A stretch of DNA of 64,000 bases from DASUSH01 sp963785155 (GCA_963785155.1 CAWAUB010000008.1:62001-126000); one strand, 5' to 3'; counted from the stretch's first letter, positions 18,738 through 28,491 are shown. The notes: generated by a model not told the origin, from the sequence alone. Numbers and translations: made by a program.

Positions 18738-19426
18738 GCCAGCGACAGGTCGACCGCTGCCTCGGCGTGGAGCCGCGTCGTGTCGAAGACGGGAACCTCC
18801 GCGTCGTCCGGGCCCACGAGCAGCCCGATCTCCGTACAGCCGAGGACGATGCCGCGGGCGCCCCGTTCGACCAGCTCGCCGATGATCTCGGCGAAGGCCG
18901 TCCGGGACTCCGGTTCGACCCGGCCGTGCACGAGCTCTTCGTAGATCACGTCGTGGACCCGCTTGCGCCCAGCCTCGTCGGGCACGATCGCCGTCACGCC
19001 GTGACGTTCGGATAGCCGGTCCACGTAGAAGGCCTGTTCCATCGTGAAGCGCGTCCCGAGCAGGCCGACGGTGTCGATTCCGGCCGCGCGGATCGCTGTG
19101 CCGGTCGGGTCCGCGATGTGCAGGAAGGGAACGCCGAGCCCGTCCTCGAGCTCGTCGGCGACCCGGTGCATCGTGTTCGTGCAGAGGATGATCAGTTCTG
19201 CGCCCGCCCGCTCGAGGCCCCTGCCGGTTTCAAGTAACAGCTGCGCAGCCTCGTCCCACGCCTCCCGCCGCTGCATGTCCTCGACCTCGGCGAAGTCGAC
19301 GCTCGCCATCAGCGTCTTCGCCGAGTGGAAGCCACCGAGCCGCTCGGCGACCGCCTCGTTGACCAACCGGTAGTAGTCGGCCGAGGACTGCCAGCTCATC
19401 CCTCCGATCAGGCCGATCGTCCTCAA
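18734..19426 (-). CDS. Aspartate/glutamate racemase family protein
   Basis: PLP-independent amino acid racemase of the YgeA/RacX group, 230 residues from TTG 19426. TTG fits the family N-terminus (RTIGLIGGMSWQSSADYY) and has GAGG about nine bases upstream, overlapping the stop of the preceding GH26 gene. Both catalytic cysteines are in context: ILCTNTMHRV and LGCTEIGLL. A longer start at 19459 would overlap the upstream gene. The substrate is unknown (aspartate, glutamate or broad). Likely co-transcribed with the GH26-like gene. Confidence 0.9.
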   Translation of the reverse strand: MRTIGLIGGMSWQSSADYYRLVNEAVAERLGGFHSAKTLMASVDFAEVEDMQRREAWDEAAQLLLETGRGLERAGAELIILCTNTMHRVADELEDGLGVPFLHIADPTGTAIRAAGIDTVGLLGTRFTMEQAFYVDRLSERHGVTAIVPDEAGRKRVHDVIYEELVHGRVEPESRTAFAEIIGELVERGARGIVLGCTEIGLLVGPDDAEVPVFDTTRLHAEAAVDLSLA

Positions 19427-19433
19427 CGCGACC

Positions 19434-20558
19434 TCAGCCGGGCGGGACGACGACGCCACCGGCCGGCGGCGTGTCCGGTTCGTCGCCGGACTCCTCGGGC
19501 TTCGGCCGCTTCGAGCCCGGCGCGTACTGCTTGATCCCGTTGCCGTTCAGCTCGCGGCGCAGCGCGTTCTCCGCCGAGGGGTAGTGCCAGATGCGGTGGG
19601 GGTCGGAGCCCTCGAATCCCTGGTAGTAGACGGTCAGGCGCACGCGCTTGTGGCGGTTGGCGAAGCCGAAAAGCTGGTGGACGAAACCGGGGGAGTCGTA
19701 GTCCCACGGCGACCACTCGCCGATCACGAACGGTTTGCCCTTGTAGGAGCGGTAGATGCGCTCCATGCCGGCGAAGTTCGGGTACTTCGCGTAGATGTCG
19801 ACGCCGACCCAGTCGACCCACTTGCCCCCGGGCCAGTAGTCGGAGGGCTGGTTGCCGGAGTTGTTCGGCGAGCCCGTCGACTGCGGCACCCACATCAGCG
19901 CGACCCGCGCCTTCGGTAGGTGCTTGTCGACTCCCTGGCGGCGGTAGCGGCGGGACCGCTCGGCGCGCAGGACCTTCGGCAGGTCGAGCCGCTTCAGCCG
20001 TTTGTTCACCTTGTGGCGCTTGCCGCCGTCCATGATGATCGAGAAGCGCCGCCAGGCCTGGCGGAACCAGTGGGTGCTGCGCGCCTCACCGCGGAACGAG
20101 CCGTCCTCGTTGTAGGCCGAGTAGTCGTTCCAGTGGCCGTTCATCTCCGGGAACAGGCGGATGTAGACGGTCTCCTTCTCCGCGTGGAAACGGCGAGCGA
20201 GCGTCAGCGGGTACTCGTCGCCATAGCCGAGGGCGATCTGCTTCGGGCTCAGGACGCCGGGGCAGTCGTAGCACTCCGAGGTGCCGACGCTCAGCATCCC
20301 GCGGCTGTTCGTCCGCGCCCAGCGATTCATCGCCTTCCAGGGGTGGAAACCCCAGGTGTGAAAGGTCTGCAGGACGGCCGGGTGCGACTTCACGTCGCCG
20401 CGGAACTTCTTGAAGCTGTTGACGACCCCGGTGTCGGAGACGCCGAAGAACGACTTCTTCGCAGGCGGCGCATAGGCCTTGCCGGCGGCCCCGGCGGGCG
20501 CGGCGAGAAGGACGACGCACAGCAGCGCCAGCAGCCCCCTACCCGGTCGGCAAATCAC
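19434..20558 (-). CDS. Secreted GH26-like glycoside hydrolase
   Basis: 374 residues from GTG 20558, with a signal peptide (LLALLCVVLLAAPAGAAG). Features of the GH26 barrel are the acid/base segment VYIRLFPEMNGHWNDYS, the strand WVDWVGVDIYAKYP, and the nucleophile segment KPFVIGEWSPWDYDSPG. Members are mainly beta-mannanases, but 1,3-xylanase and other activities exist, so the substrate is not fixed. The C-terminus is a Pro/Gly/Lys-rich tail (PKPEESGDEPDTPPAGG). It precedes the racemase gene. Extracellular action on plant or microbial polysaccharide is inferred. Confidence 0.78.
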   Translation of the reverse strand: MICRPGRGLLALLCVVLLAAPAGAAGKAYAPPAKKSFFGVSDTGVVNSFKKFRGDVKSHPAVLQTFHTWGFHPWKAMNRWARTNSRGMLSVGTSECYDCPGVLSPKQIALGYGDEYPLTLARRFHAEKETVYIRLFPEMNGHWNDYSAYNEDGSFRGEARSTHWFRQAWRRFSIIMDGGKRHKVNKRLKRLDLPKVLRAERSRRYRRQGVDKHLPKARVALMWVPQSTGSPNNSGNQPSDYWPGGKWVDWVGVDIYAKYPNFAGMERIYRSYKGKPFVIGEWSPWDYDSPGFVHQLFGFANRHKRVRLTVYYQGFEGSDPHRIWHYPSAENALRRELNGNGIKQYAPGSKRPKPEESGDEPDTPPAGGVVVPPG

Positions 20559-20604
20559 CCCCCGATTGTGACGGATCCGGCTAAATCGCCTGCAAATACA
20601 GGAT

Positions 20605-21261
20605 CTAACCGTCGCTCGCCCGCTCGAGCTCGCGAGCGATTCCCTGCTCGATCTGGGCGTCCATCGCGACGGTGAAGATGGCGACCACCGCGTCGAGGGC
20701 GAGCGGGCGCACGCGGGCCGCGGTCTCCTGGATCCGCGGCAGCTCCGCCTCGGGCATGCCGGCCTCGACGAACGGCTCCCAGATGTTCTCCATCCAGACC
20801 TGCTCGAAGACCTCGGCGATTCCCTCGGCGTGGGCCTGGACCTGGGCGGTCGCGCCGGCGACCTGCTCGACGGTCAGGCCCAGGTCCGCGAGCGAGGCGC
20901 CGATCCGGGCGAACCGGTCCGCCGCTGTCTCGCCGGTCTCGGGGGCTCCCGGAAGCCGTGCTCGCAGGGTGCCCGCCAGCCGCATCACCTCATCCCCGGC
21001 GTCGCCTCCCGCGTCGAGCATGCGGCCGATCAGCTCGAGGGTGAAGCCCTCCTCGTGGAGCTGCTGGACCCGTTCGACCCGTGCCACCACGGCGGGGGAG
21101 TAGTAGCCGACCCGGCCGCGCATCTCCGGTGCGGGCAGCAGCCCCAGCGTCTTCCACTCACGCAGGTTGCGGACCGTCATGCCGACGCGCTCGGAGAGCT
21201 CGTCGATCGTGATCGCTTCGTCGGAAGTGGACGACGGTTGTCGGTTGTCAGCGGTCTGCAT
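20605..21261 (-). CDS. MerR family transcriptional regulator
   Basis: 218 residues. The winged helix-turn-helix is at 15-85 (ITIDELSERVGMTVRNLREWKTLGLL, then GYYSPAVVARVERVQQLHEEGF and LELIGRML). The rest is a long helical effector region (about 95-218) without the cysteines of metal-sensing MerR proteins, so an organic ligand or none is likely. It diverges from the DUF2236 oxygenase gene at 21319, and the 57-bp gap between the starts holds a 28-bp near-perfect palindrome. Autoregulation and control of the oxygenase operon are inferred from this layout. Confidence 0.9.
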   Translation of the reverse strand: MQTADNRQPSSTSDEAITIDELSERVGMTVRNLREWKTLGLLPAPEMRGRVGYYSPAVVARVERVQQLHEEGFTLELIGRMLDAGGDAGDEVMRLAGTLRARLPGAPETGETAADRFARIGASLADLGLTVEQVAGATAQVQAHAEGIAEVFEQVWMENIWEPFVEAGMPEAELPRIQETAARVRPLALDAVVAIFTVAMDAQIEQGIARELERASDG

Positions 21262-21270
21262 GGGTGCTAT

Positions 21271-21298
21271 AACCGTTACGGATATTTCCGTAATGGTT
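21271..21298. promoter_or_regulatory. 28-bp palindromic operator candidate between merR and oxygenase gene
   Basis: The segment is an inverted repeat of two 14-bp halves with two mismatched pairs; the core TTACGGATATTTCCGTAA is nearly symmetric, and the outer arms are AACC and GGTT. It ends 21 bases before the GTG of the oxygenase gene and starts 10 bases from the MerR start. It is clearly AT-richer than its surroundings. This position and symmetry fit a MerR-dimer operator serving both divergent promoters. Binding is inferred, not shown. Confidence 0.7.
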
Positions 21299-21318
21299 GT
21301 CTCACGGCGAGGCGGAAG

Positions 21319-22254
21319 GTGAATCTAGTCAAGCGCCATATAGCCGACGACTTCATCGGGCAGGTGGGTCGTCACGACCAGCGCGAGGTCTTCGCCGAGC
21401 CGGCAGGGGACCCCGGGCTGATCGGCCCCGGCAGCGTCTCCTGGAAGCTGCATTCCGACGTCGCCGCGATCGCGATCGCGGGCACCGGATCGATCGTCAT
21501 GGAGCTGCTCCATCCGTCCGTGATGGCAGGTGTCGGCCAGCAGTCGAACTACCGCGAGCAGCCCTATCGCCGGGCCCGCACCACCTTCGGCTGGGTCGTC
21601 ACGACGACCTTCGGATCGACCACCGCGGCCGAGCGGATGATCGAGCGGGTCAAGCGGATGCATGCGCGCGTCAACGGCACTCGGGAGGACGGCGTTCCCT
21701 ACCGCGCGCTCGACCCGGAGCTGATCGCCTGGGTCCACACCTGCATCCCGTGGGGCGTGATGAAGGCGTACGAGCGTTTCAACTCGCCGCTCACGACCGC
21801 CGAGAAGGACAGCTACCTGGCCGAGCAGTCGGTGATCGGGATCATGAGCGGCGCCGAGGAAGTGCCAACGAGCGTCGCCGAGCTCGATGCCTACGTCGAG
21901 GAGATCCGGCCGAAGCTCAAGGTGACCCCGATGCTCGACGAGTTCATCGACTTCCTCATCGATGGGCCGCTCGGCGCGCTGACGCCGCCGGGCCCGCTCG
22001 CGCGCCCGTCGAAGCGCTTCCAGGTCGCGTCCGGGATGAGCCTCGCGCCGCGCTGGGCGCAGGAGATGACGGGCTTCGACCGATCCGAGTTCTCGCAGCG
22101 GCACCTGCATGCGCGCTCGATGCAGACCTATGCCCGGCTCCTGCGCTGGTCATTCGGCACGCCGCCGTGGCGCGCCCTTGCGGACGAGCGGGTTGGAGCC
22201 CAGGCCATGGAGCCGACCCAGGACTCGTCAATCGGATCGGCGCTGCCCGTCTGA
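21319..22254 (+). CDS. Oxygenase MpaB family protein (DUF2236)
   Basis: 311 residues from GTG 21319, chosen because it follows GAGG at 21309-21312 and lies just past the palindrome. DUF2236 proteins are heme-dependent oxygenases related to latex-clearing protein. Matching features are PGLIGPGSVSWKLHSDVA near the N-terminus, IMELLHPSVMAGV, RTTFGWVVTTTFGS and WVHTCIPWGVMKAYERF, whose His is a candidate heme ligand. Cytoplasmic, no signal peptide. Its stop overlaps the start of the next gene in TGATG, so the two are co-translated. The substrate is unknown. Confidence 0.85.
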   Translation: MNLVKRHIADDFIGQVGRHDQREVFAEPAGDPGLIGPGSVSWKLHSDVAAIAIAGTGSIVMELLHPSVMAGVGQQSNYREQPYRRARTTFGWVVTTTFGSTTAAERMIERVKRMHARVNGTREDGVPYRALDPELIAWVHTCIPWGVMKAYERFNSPLTTAEKDSYLAEQSVIGIMSGAEEVPTSVAELDAYVEEIRPKLKVTPMLDEFIDFLIDGPLGALTPPGPLARPSKRFQVASGMSLAPRWAQEMTGFDRSEFSQRHLHARSMQTYARLLRWSFGTPPWRALADERVGAQAMEPTQDSSIGSALPV

Positions 22255-24368
22255 TGATCAGGACACTGGGGGTCATCGGGGTCGTGATGCTGGCGCTTGC
22301 CTCGTCAGCTTCAGCGGCGACCACCTACGGGGACATCGAGTTCCCGCGCGACGAGCACGGCCACGTCGACGGCTGGGACTTCTGGTGGGGCGCCGCCGAG
22401 GTCGTGGCCGAGTCCGGCAACCGCTACGAGGTCGGGGTCGCCTTCGACTCGCTGCACGGCGTCGGTGTCACCGGACACCAGATCTACCCGAAGCAGGGGC
22501 CCTACAAGGGACGCTCGATCATGAGCCAGGACGGCCCGAAGGAGTGGGGCCACGAGGGCAACTGGGCCGGCCGGGTCTTCGGCGTCCCGAGCATCCACAA
22601 CCCGGCGATCGAACAGCCGCCGCACTACCGAGTCCTCGACATCGGCGCCGCCGGCGGCCCGAAGGACATCGCCACCTGGGAGCGGCCATCGCTCGACGCC
22701 GAGAACTACCACCTGAACCTCGACAACGACACGGCCTGGGTTCATCCCACCGGGGAACACGTGAAGGCGGTCGTCGACCTGAAGCCGGAGATGCGCAGCC
22801 CACCGCTCCTGGCCGGAGGCACCGGCAACTGGTGGTACGGGATCCCGGGCTTCTTCGATTACCCGTCCCGCTCCTACCAGTACATGCAGGGCGCGGACAC
22901 GCTCAGCGGCACGCTCGACATCGAGCAGCCCGACGGCTCGATCCTGCACGAGACGGTCGATCCGGAGGCATCGAAGATGCTGATGGTCCGCGAGTACGAC
23001 GCCTCGCCGGAGGACCTCTACGCCGGGCTGGCGCTCGCTGAGGGGACCCAGCTCAGCCCCAGCTATCCCCAGTACTACCACTCGGGAATGCCATGGGAGC
23101 TGATCTTCATGGACCTTGACAACGGGGCCCAGTTGATGCTCGCCGTGCTCGCCTTCCACGAGACCGAGTCCGGGACGATCGCGCCGATCGTCGGCAAGGA
23201 GCAGCCGACCTACGCGCTCCTAACGACCCTGCGCCTGCCCGACGGCCGCTCCGTGGCGATCCCCGAGGAACAGCTCGACGTCCAGCACCTGAACTACAAG
23301 ACGATCATCGGCCGGACACCGACCTTCTGGGTCGCGCTCACCGGGATCTGGCGCCAGTCATGGGACTACCGCGTCGCGTTCAAGGGCGGCGAGCTCGAGG
23401 GCCCCGATGGGAAGCCGATCGACGTGCCCGCCTTCGACGTTGGGCTCGAGCCGACCTGGGACATCCGCGAGCCCGCGGTGAACGCCGAGGGCGATGGCCC
23501 GACGCAGCGGATCCCGTACAAGGCCTCGGGATCGTTCGACGGCTGCCCGATTGGCGGCTTCGGCTTCTCCGAGCTGATCATCAACTGGTACGGATACGAG
23601 AAGAAGGACCCCTGGAACAACGTCGGCAAGGGCAAGCTGCCGGGCATCCCGAAGCGCTGCGGCGCCAAGCCGGGCCCGGAGCGCGATCCCAACCGGGGCG
23701 ATCCGTCGGTCGGCGGTCCGCCGTCGAAGAACCCCGGCACCGCCGAGTCGTGCGGCGCATTCAACCCGGGCCAGCCGAGCTGCGAGTACGTCGCAACGAG
23801 CGATGCCGGCGTCTCCGGCGTCGGCTCGGCGCCTGGCGGCTGGACCGTGAAGATCACCCGCCCCGGAGTCGCGGAACCGATCGTGATCCCGAGCTTCGGC
23901 GGCGCCCAGACCTACCAGTGCGGCACGATCACCCCCGGCGATTCGGTCCTGGTGAAGGCCGAGCCCGGGTCAGGCGTGATGGTCGGCAACCCCGGCTTCT
24001 GCTTCGAGAGCGAGGAGCCGCAGGGCGGCGGCGGCGGGAACGGCGGCGGCACCGGAGGCGGCGGCGGTGGCGCGGCCGGCGGCGGCTCGGGACCCAGCGA
24101 CCCGCTGATCGCGGGTGGCGGCGACCCGGCGCCGAAGGACTGCTCGATCGAGATCAACGGCAGCTCGCGCGATGACCGTCTGCGCGGCGGTTCCGCGCCG
24201 GAGGCGATCCGTGGCCGGGGCGGCGACGATCGGATTCGAGCGGGCGACGCGAACGATTGCGTGTGGGCAGGAAAGGGAATCGATGTCGTGACGTGCGGGC
24301 CGGGCTCGGACGTGGTCCGGGCCTCTCGCAGCGACCGCATCGCCGCCAACTGCGAAGTCGTCAAGTAG
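22254..24368 (+). CDS. Secreted CrtC/AttH lipocalin-like protein with RTX-like tail
   Basis: 704 residues from ATG 22254. A signal peptide (VIGVVMLALASSASA) is followed by DIEFPRDEHGH and WDFWWGAAEVV, the opening of the CrtC/AttH two-lipocalin fold found in carotenoid hydratases and related proteins. The lipocalin-like part covers about 20-460. Then come a Pro/Gly linker, a small domain with Cys pairs (TAESCGAF, PSCEYV, YQCGTI), a poly-Gly stretch, and about 65 residues of hemolysin-type Ca-binding repeats (DDRLRGGSAPEAIRGRGGDD and DRIRAGD). It is co-translated with the DUF2236 oxygenase under probable MerR control. Function unknown; a secreted hydratase or binding protein is possible. Confidence 0.75.
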   Translation: MIRTLGVIGVVMLALASSASAATTYGDIEFPRDEHGHVDGWDFWWGAAEVVAESGNRYEVGVAFDSLHGVGVTGHQIYPKQGPYKGRSIMSQDGPKEWGHEGNWAGRVFGVPSIHNPAIEQPPHYRVLDIGAAGGPKDIATWERPSLDAENYHLNLDNDTAWVHPTGEHVKAVVDLKPEMRSPPLLAGGTGNWWYGIPGFFDYPSRSYQYMQGADTLSGTLDIEQPDGSILHETVDPEASKMLMVREYDASPEDLYAGLALAEGTQLSPSYPQYYHSGMPWELIFMDLDNGAQLMLAVLAFHETESGTIAPIVGKEQPTYALLTTLRLPDGRSVAIPEEQLDVQHLNYKTIIGRTPTFWVALTGIWRQSWDYRVAFKGGELEGPDGKPIDVPAFDVGLEPTWDIREPAVNAEGDGPTQRIPYKASGSFDGCPIGGFGFSELIINWYGYEKKDPWNNVGKGKLPGIPKRCGAKPGPERDPNRGDPSVGGPPSKNPGTAESCGAFNPGQPSCEYVATSDAGVSGVGSAPGGWTVKITRPGVAEPIVIPSFGGAQTYQCGTITPGDSVLVKAEPGSGVMVGNPGFCFESEEPQGGGGGNGGGTGGGGGGAAGGGSGPSDPLIAGGGDPAPKDCSIEINGSSRDDRLRGGSAPEAIRGRGGDDRIRAGDANDCVWAGKGIDVVTCGPGSDVVRASRSDRIAANCEVVK

Positions 24369-24419
24369 GCATTCCCGGATAACCCGGACTGGTTCCGGTT
24401 TAGCCAGGAACGCTGCTAG

Positions 24420-24508
24420 CGGAGGGGGTGGGATTCGAACCCACGAGAGACCCAAGGGCCCCTAACAGCTTTCAAGGCTGCCGCATTCAACCGCTCTGCC
24501 ACCCCTCC
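24420..24508 (-). tRNA. tRNA-Ser (anticodon TGA)
   Basis: The reverse complement folds as a class II tRNA: the acceptor GGAGGGG pairs with CCCCTCC, the discriminator is G, the T-loop is GTTCGAATC, and there is a long variable arm as expected for serine. The anticodon loop CTTGAAA carries TGA, reading UCA codons. CCA is not encoded. It lies between the CrtC-like gene and the APC transporter. Confidence 0.95.
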
Positions 24509-24520
24509 GGGGTGGCCTAA

Positions 24521-25921
24521 CTATTGCGGCTCGGCGGAGGTCCCGCTGTCGCCAACACGCTCGACGATCACCGTGATCGCCCACAGCAGGACGCCGAGCA
24601 GCACCAGCAGGCCGGCGCGGGCATAAGCGTCGCCTGAAACTTGGGTGAGGAGAGCGATCGAGATGCCTACGCCGATCACCGGTAGCGGCCAGGGGACGCG
24701 GAAGTGGTCGTGTTCCACCTCGTCGCGGCGCAGGATCAAGACGGTCACGTTGACGATCGCGAAGACGACGACCAGCAGCGCGACGGTCGTGTCGGCGAGC
24801 TTCTCCAGGTTGCCGGTGATCACCAGGATCCCGGCGAGCGCGGTGACGAACAGGATTGAGACCCAGGGTGTGCGGCGCTCGGACAGGACCTCACCGAGGG
24901 GGCTCGGCATTACGTTCTCCTTCGACATCCCGTAAAGCAGGCGCGACGCCATGATCAGGTTGATCAGCGCGCCGTTGGAGAGCGCCAGCAACCCGATCGC
25001 CGAGAATACCTTCGGGTCGATCCCGAGCGGCCCCTGCTTGACGACCTCGAGTAGCGGCCCGTCGGAGGCGGCGAGGTCTGCGGTCGGAACGACCGCCGAA
25101 GCGCCGATCGTGACCAGGAGATAGATCGTCCCGGCGATCGCGAGGCCGCCGAAGAGGACTTTCGGGTAGGTGCGTCGCGGGTCCTGCGCCTCCTCGGCGA
25201 CGTTGACCGAATCCTCGAAGCCGATCAGCGCGTAGAAGGCGAGCGCGGCGCCGGCCAATGTCGCGGCGAAGATGCTGGAGCCTTCCTTGAACTCGAACGC
25301 GCGTCCGATCTCCGCATCGCCGTTACCGAGCGCGACAGCCGAGATGATCATGATCAAGACGAGGCCGCCGACCTCGACCACGGTGAAGCCGACGTTGAGC
25401 TTCACCGACTCCGAGATCCCGCGCAGGTTGACGGCGGCGATCAGAGCGAGCAGAACGAGGGCGGCGATCACCGTGTCGACATCGAGGAAGACGCTGAGAT
25501 AGTCCCCGCCGAAGGCGCTGGCTAGAGCTGCCGCCGAGGTGACCCCCGAAGCCATCACTGCAAACGCGACGAGGAAGCTGAACAGGCGGCCGGGGACGCG
25601 ATTGCCGAAGGCGCGGTTGACGTAGAGCGCGGCGCCGCCGGCGTGGGGAAACTTCGAGACCAGCTCGGCGTAGGAGCCGGCCGTGAACAGCGCCATCACC
25701 AGCGCAAGCGCGAACGCGGCCCAGATTGCGCCGCCGACCTCGCCTCCCACCTCCCCGACGAGCGCGTAGATCCCGCCACCGAGAATGTCGCCGACGATGA
25801 ACAGCAGGAGCAGCTTTGGCGTGATCGCGCGCTTGAGCTCGCCAGCTTCGGGATCGGGTACGAGGCCGGCCTCGGCGGCGACCGGAACGCCGCCAGATCG
25901 TGAGCTCCCTGATCGCGCCAT
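24521..25921 (-). CDS. APC superfamily amino acid permease
   Basis: 466 residues with about 12 membrane helices. The first helix holds the broken-helix glycine motif of APC carriers (LLLFIVGDILGGGIYALVGEVGG). Other marks are the conserved AALASAFGGDY region, YALIGFEDSVNVAEEAQDPRRTYP at helix 6 and its cytoplasmic loop, and ASRLLYGMSKENVMPSPLGEV. The substrate is probably an amino acid or polyamine imported with a proton, as usual for the family. The N-terminal 30 residues are polar. The gene is divergent from the lactone oxidase gene with a 38-bp gap. Confidence 0.93.
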   Translation of the reverse strand: MARSGSSRSGGVPVAAEAGLVPDPEAGELKRAITPKLLLLFIVGDILGGGIYALVGEVGGEVGGAIWAAFALALVMALFTAGSYAELVSKFPHAGGAALYVNRAFGNRVPGRLFSFLVAFAVMASGVTSAAALASAFGGDYLSVFLDVDTVIAALVLLALIAAVNLRGISESVKLNVGFTVVEVGGLVLIMIISAVALGNGDAEIGRAFEFKEGSSIFAATLAGAALAFYALIGFEDSVNVAEEAQDPRRTYPKVLFGGLAIAGTIYLLVTIGASAVVPTADLAASDGPLLEVVKQGPLGIDPKVFSAIGLLALSNGALINLIMASRLLYGMSKENVMPSPLGEVLSERRTPWVSILFVTALAGILVITGNLEKLADTTVALLVVVFAIVNVTVLILRRDEVEHDHFRVPWPLPVIGVGISIALLTQVSGDAYARAGLLVLLGVLLWAITVIVERVGDSGTSAEPQ

Positions 25922-25947
25922 ACCGCCCGGTACCCGGATTCACAACT

Positions 25948-25953
25948 TATGAT
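25948..25953 (+). promoter_or_regulatory. Candidate -10 element, possible leaderless start of the lactone oxidase gene
   Basis: TATGAT lies seven bases before the GTG at 25960, inside the short divergent gap. If it is a -10 box, transcription would begin at or next to the start codon, giving a leaderless message, which is common in actinomycetes. No ribosome site is visible before the GTG, in agreement. No convincing -35 was found, so this is tentative. Confidence 0.35.
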
Positions 25954-25959
25954 CGCCAC

Positions 25960-27280
25960 GTGCCTAGGGAGTGGCGAAATTGGGCGGGCGATCAGCGCTG
26001 TGAGCCCGTGGCGATCGAGCGGCCGCGCAGCCGCGAGGAACTGCTCGACGCGGTCGGCCAGGCCCGCGAGCGCGACGTCCCGGTGCGGGTCGCCGGGTCG
26101 GGCCACTCGTTCAGCGACATCGCGCTGACCGGCGGGGTCGATGCTCGACCTCAGCGGCCTCGACCGGGTGCTCGCCGCTGATCCCGAGCGGGGTCTTGCC
26201 AAGGTCGAGGCCGGGATCGTCCTCGGGGACCTGAACGAGCACCTCGATGAGCGCGGCCTCGCCTTCGAGAATCTCGGCGACATCGACCGCCAGACACTCG
26301 CCGGCTCGATCTCGACGGCCACCCACGGGACCGGCTCCCGCTTCGTGAACCTCTCCGCTCAGATCGCGTCGATCGAGCTCGTCACAGCCGACGGGAACCT
26401 GCGCGAGATCTCCGCCGAATCGGACCCGGATCTGTTCCGCGCGGCGCGCGTCGGCCTCGGCGCCATGGGAGTTATCTACGCGATCACGATCCGCTGCGTG
26501 CCGGCATTCACACTGAACCGGCTCGACTCGCCGAAGCCGCTCGCCGATGTCCTGGGTCGGCTCGACGAGCTCAACCGGGCCAGCGACCACTTCGAGTTCT
26601 ACGTCTTCCCCCACACGGAGACGGCGCTCTGCCGCGAGAGCCGCCGGACCGACGAACCCCCGCAGCCGCGCTCGCCGGCGCTCGTCTACGCACAGGAGGT
26701 GATGCTCGAGAACTGGGTCGGCGGGCTCATCGTTGCCGCGGGGCGCGCCTTCCCGTCACTTGCGCCGACGCTGGCGAGGATCGCGTCCCGTGGCGTCGGG
26801 CGCTCGACCAAGATCGACCGGTCCCACAAGGTCTTCGCCTCGGAGCGGCGGATCCGCTTCACCGAGATGGAGTACTCGATCCCCCGCGAGCACGCCGCCG
26901 AGGCCGTGCGCCGGGTGCTCGAGCACGCGGCGAAACCGGAGCTGGGCGTCGCCTTCCCGATCGAGGTTCGCTTCGTCGGCGCCGACGACGCCTACCTGAG
27001 CCCGTCGAGTGACCGCGACGCCGCATACGTCGCCGTCCATCAGGATCACCGGCTCGATTGGGAGCCCTACTTCCGCGGCGTTGAGGAGATCATGGCCGAC
27101 TACGAGGGCCGCCCGCACTGGGGCAAGCGGCATTTCCAGACGGCCGAGAGCCTCGCCCGGCTCTACCCCCACTGGGACGACTTCCAGGATGCGCGCGCCC
27201 GGCTCGATCCCGAGGGCCGTTTCCGCAACGAGTACACGGACCGCGTCCTCGGCCCGGTCCGCGCCACCGCCGAGGCCTAA
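25960..27280 (+). CDS. FAD-dependent sugar-1,4-lactone oxidase (ALO/AldO type), one frameshift
   Basis: About 439 residues after repair. Opens with the family signature WRNWAGDQRCEPVAIERPRS, then VRVAGSGHSFSDIALTGG, whose His is the site of covalent FAD attachment in this family. It continues LDLSGLDRVL, LGDIDRQTLAGSISTATHGTG and the C-terminal ALO domain ending GKRHFQTAESLARLYP and FRNEY. One extra G in the run 26134-26137 splits the gene. It oxidises aldonolactones or alditols with O2, giving H2O2; the exact substrate is unknown. GTG 25960 is favoured because family members begin right at this Trp-Arg-Asn-Trp motif. Confidence 0.9.
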
Positions 27281-27284
27281 TTAC

Positions 27285-28491
27285 TTAGAGGAACGCCTTG
27301 CCCTCGCCGCGGTAGGTCGGCACCGCGTCGACGACCTCGTCGCCGGCGAGCAGGTGCAGGCGGTCGAAGCGCTCGCAGAGCTCGCCGGCCTTCGCGTGGC
27401 GCAGGTAGACGCGGTCTCCGACTGCGAGCCGGTCGGCGCCGTCGCCTAGCACCGGTGTCTGCACCTCGCCGGCGCCCTCGAGCGGATCCAGCCGCAGGCC
27501 CGCCGGGAGGTACGGCTCGGGAAGCCGGTCCTTGCCCGCCGGCCCGGACGCGATGTAGCCGCCGCCCAGCAACGTCGCCACCCCAGGGCCGGGACGGCGG
27601 GAGACCGCCAGCGCGAAGCCGGCGGCCGGGCGCAGTTCCAGCGAGCGATAGCCGTCGAAGAGCACCGGGTCATACAGGCCCGAGCCGGCGGCCAGTTCGG
27701 TGACGGCGGCTTCCTCTGCGGTCCGCTCCAGGCTTCCCGTGCCGCCGCCGTTGACGAACTCGAGCGGGGCGACGTCGGTGACGGCGGCGACCACGGCGGC
27801 GCGACGCTCGGCGATCTCCCGCATCGACGCGCCCTGCATCGACCCGCACCGCGGCGTTCTTGAGCGCCTTGCCGCGCACGTCGTCGCCGACCCCCGCGAC
27901 CTGCCCCTCGTAGGCCATCAGCCCGACGAGGCGAGTCGCCGGGCGGCGGTCGATGTCGAAGGCCAGCTGCTTCGCCTCCTCTGCGGTGCGCACCGGCGAG
28001 CGCTTCGGGCCGATCTTGACCCGGCCGCCGAGCGGCCACCAGCCGGCGTCGACCTCGATCGCGACACGGATCGGCGCCGACGGCTCGCCCGCGGCCGCCT
28101 CGATCAGGTCGAGGTGGGCGGCGCTGTCGACCATCATCACCGGCGCCCGGTCGGGCTCGGCCTCGGTCAGCGCCGCCAGCCGGCGAATCGCGGTGCGGTC
28201 GGTGCTCGGGTAGGCGCAGACGAGGTCCTCGAAGCCCTCCTCGGCGAGCCAGATCGACTCGGGCAGGGTGAAGGTGAGGAGGCCCTGGAAGCCGGGGTCG
28301 AGCGCGAGTACCCGGCGCAGGATCTCCGCGGAGCGGACCGACTTCGAGGCGACCCTGATCGGCTTGCCCGAGGCCATCGCGAGCATGTCGCGCGCGTTGG
28401 CCTCGAGCGCATCGAGGTCGACGAAGGCGAAGGGAGGCTCGAGCTCGGCAAAGGCCCGCTCGTAGCGCCCGTGAAGGGACTCATCCGGCAC
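27285..28491 (-). CDS. PLP-dependent amino acid deaminase/D-threonine-aldolase-like, one frameshift
   Basis: About 401 residues after repair. Fold III (alanine racemase-like) PLP enzyme: FAFVDLDALEANARDM, the PLP Lys in IRVASKSVRS, VAIEVDAGWWPLGGR, and LVGLMAYEGQVAGVGD. The C-terminal beta domain has LEFVNGGGTGSLE and a late RHAKAGELCERF, which matches amino acid deaminase/aldolase proteins of the D-threonine aldolase group. An extra base in the CCC run 27843-27845 breaks the frame. It converges on the lactone oxidase gene with a 4-bp gap. Substrate assignment is tentative. Confidence 0.88.
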
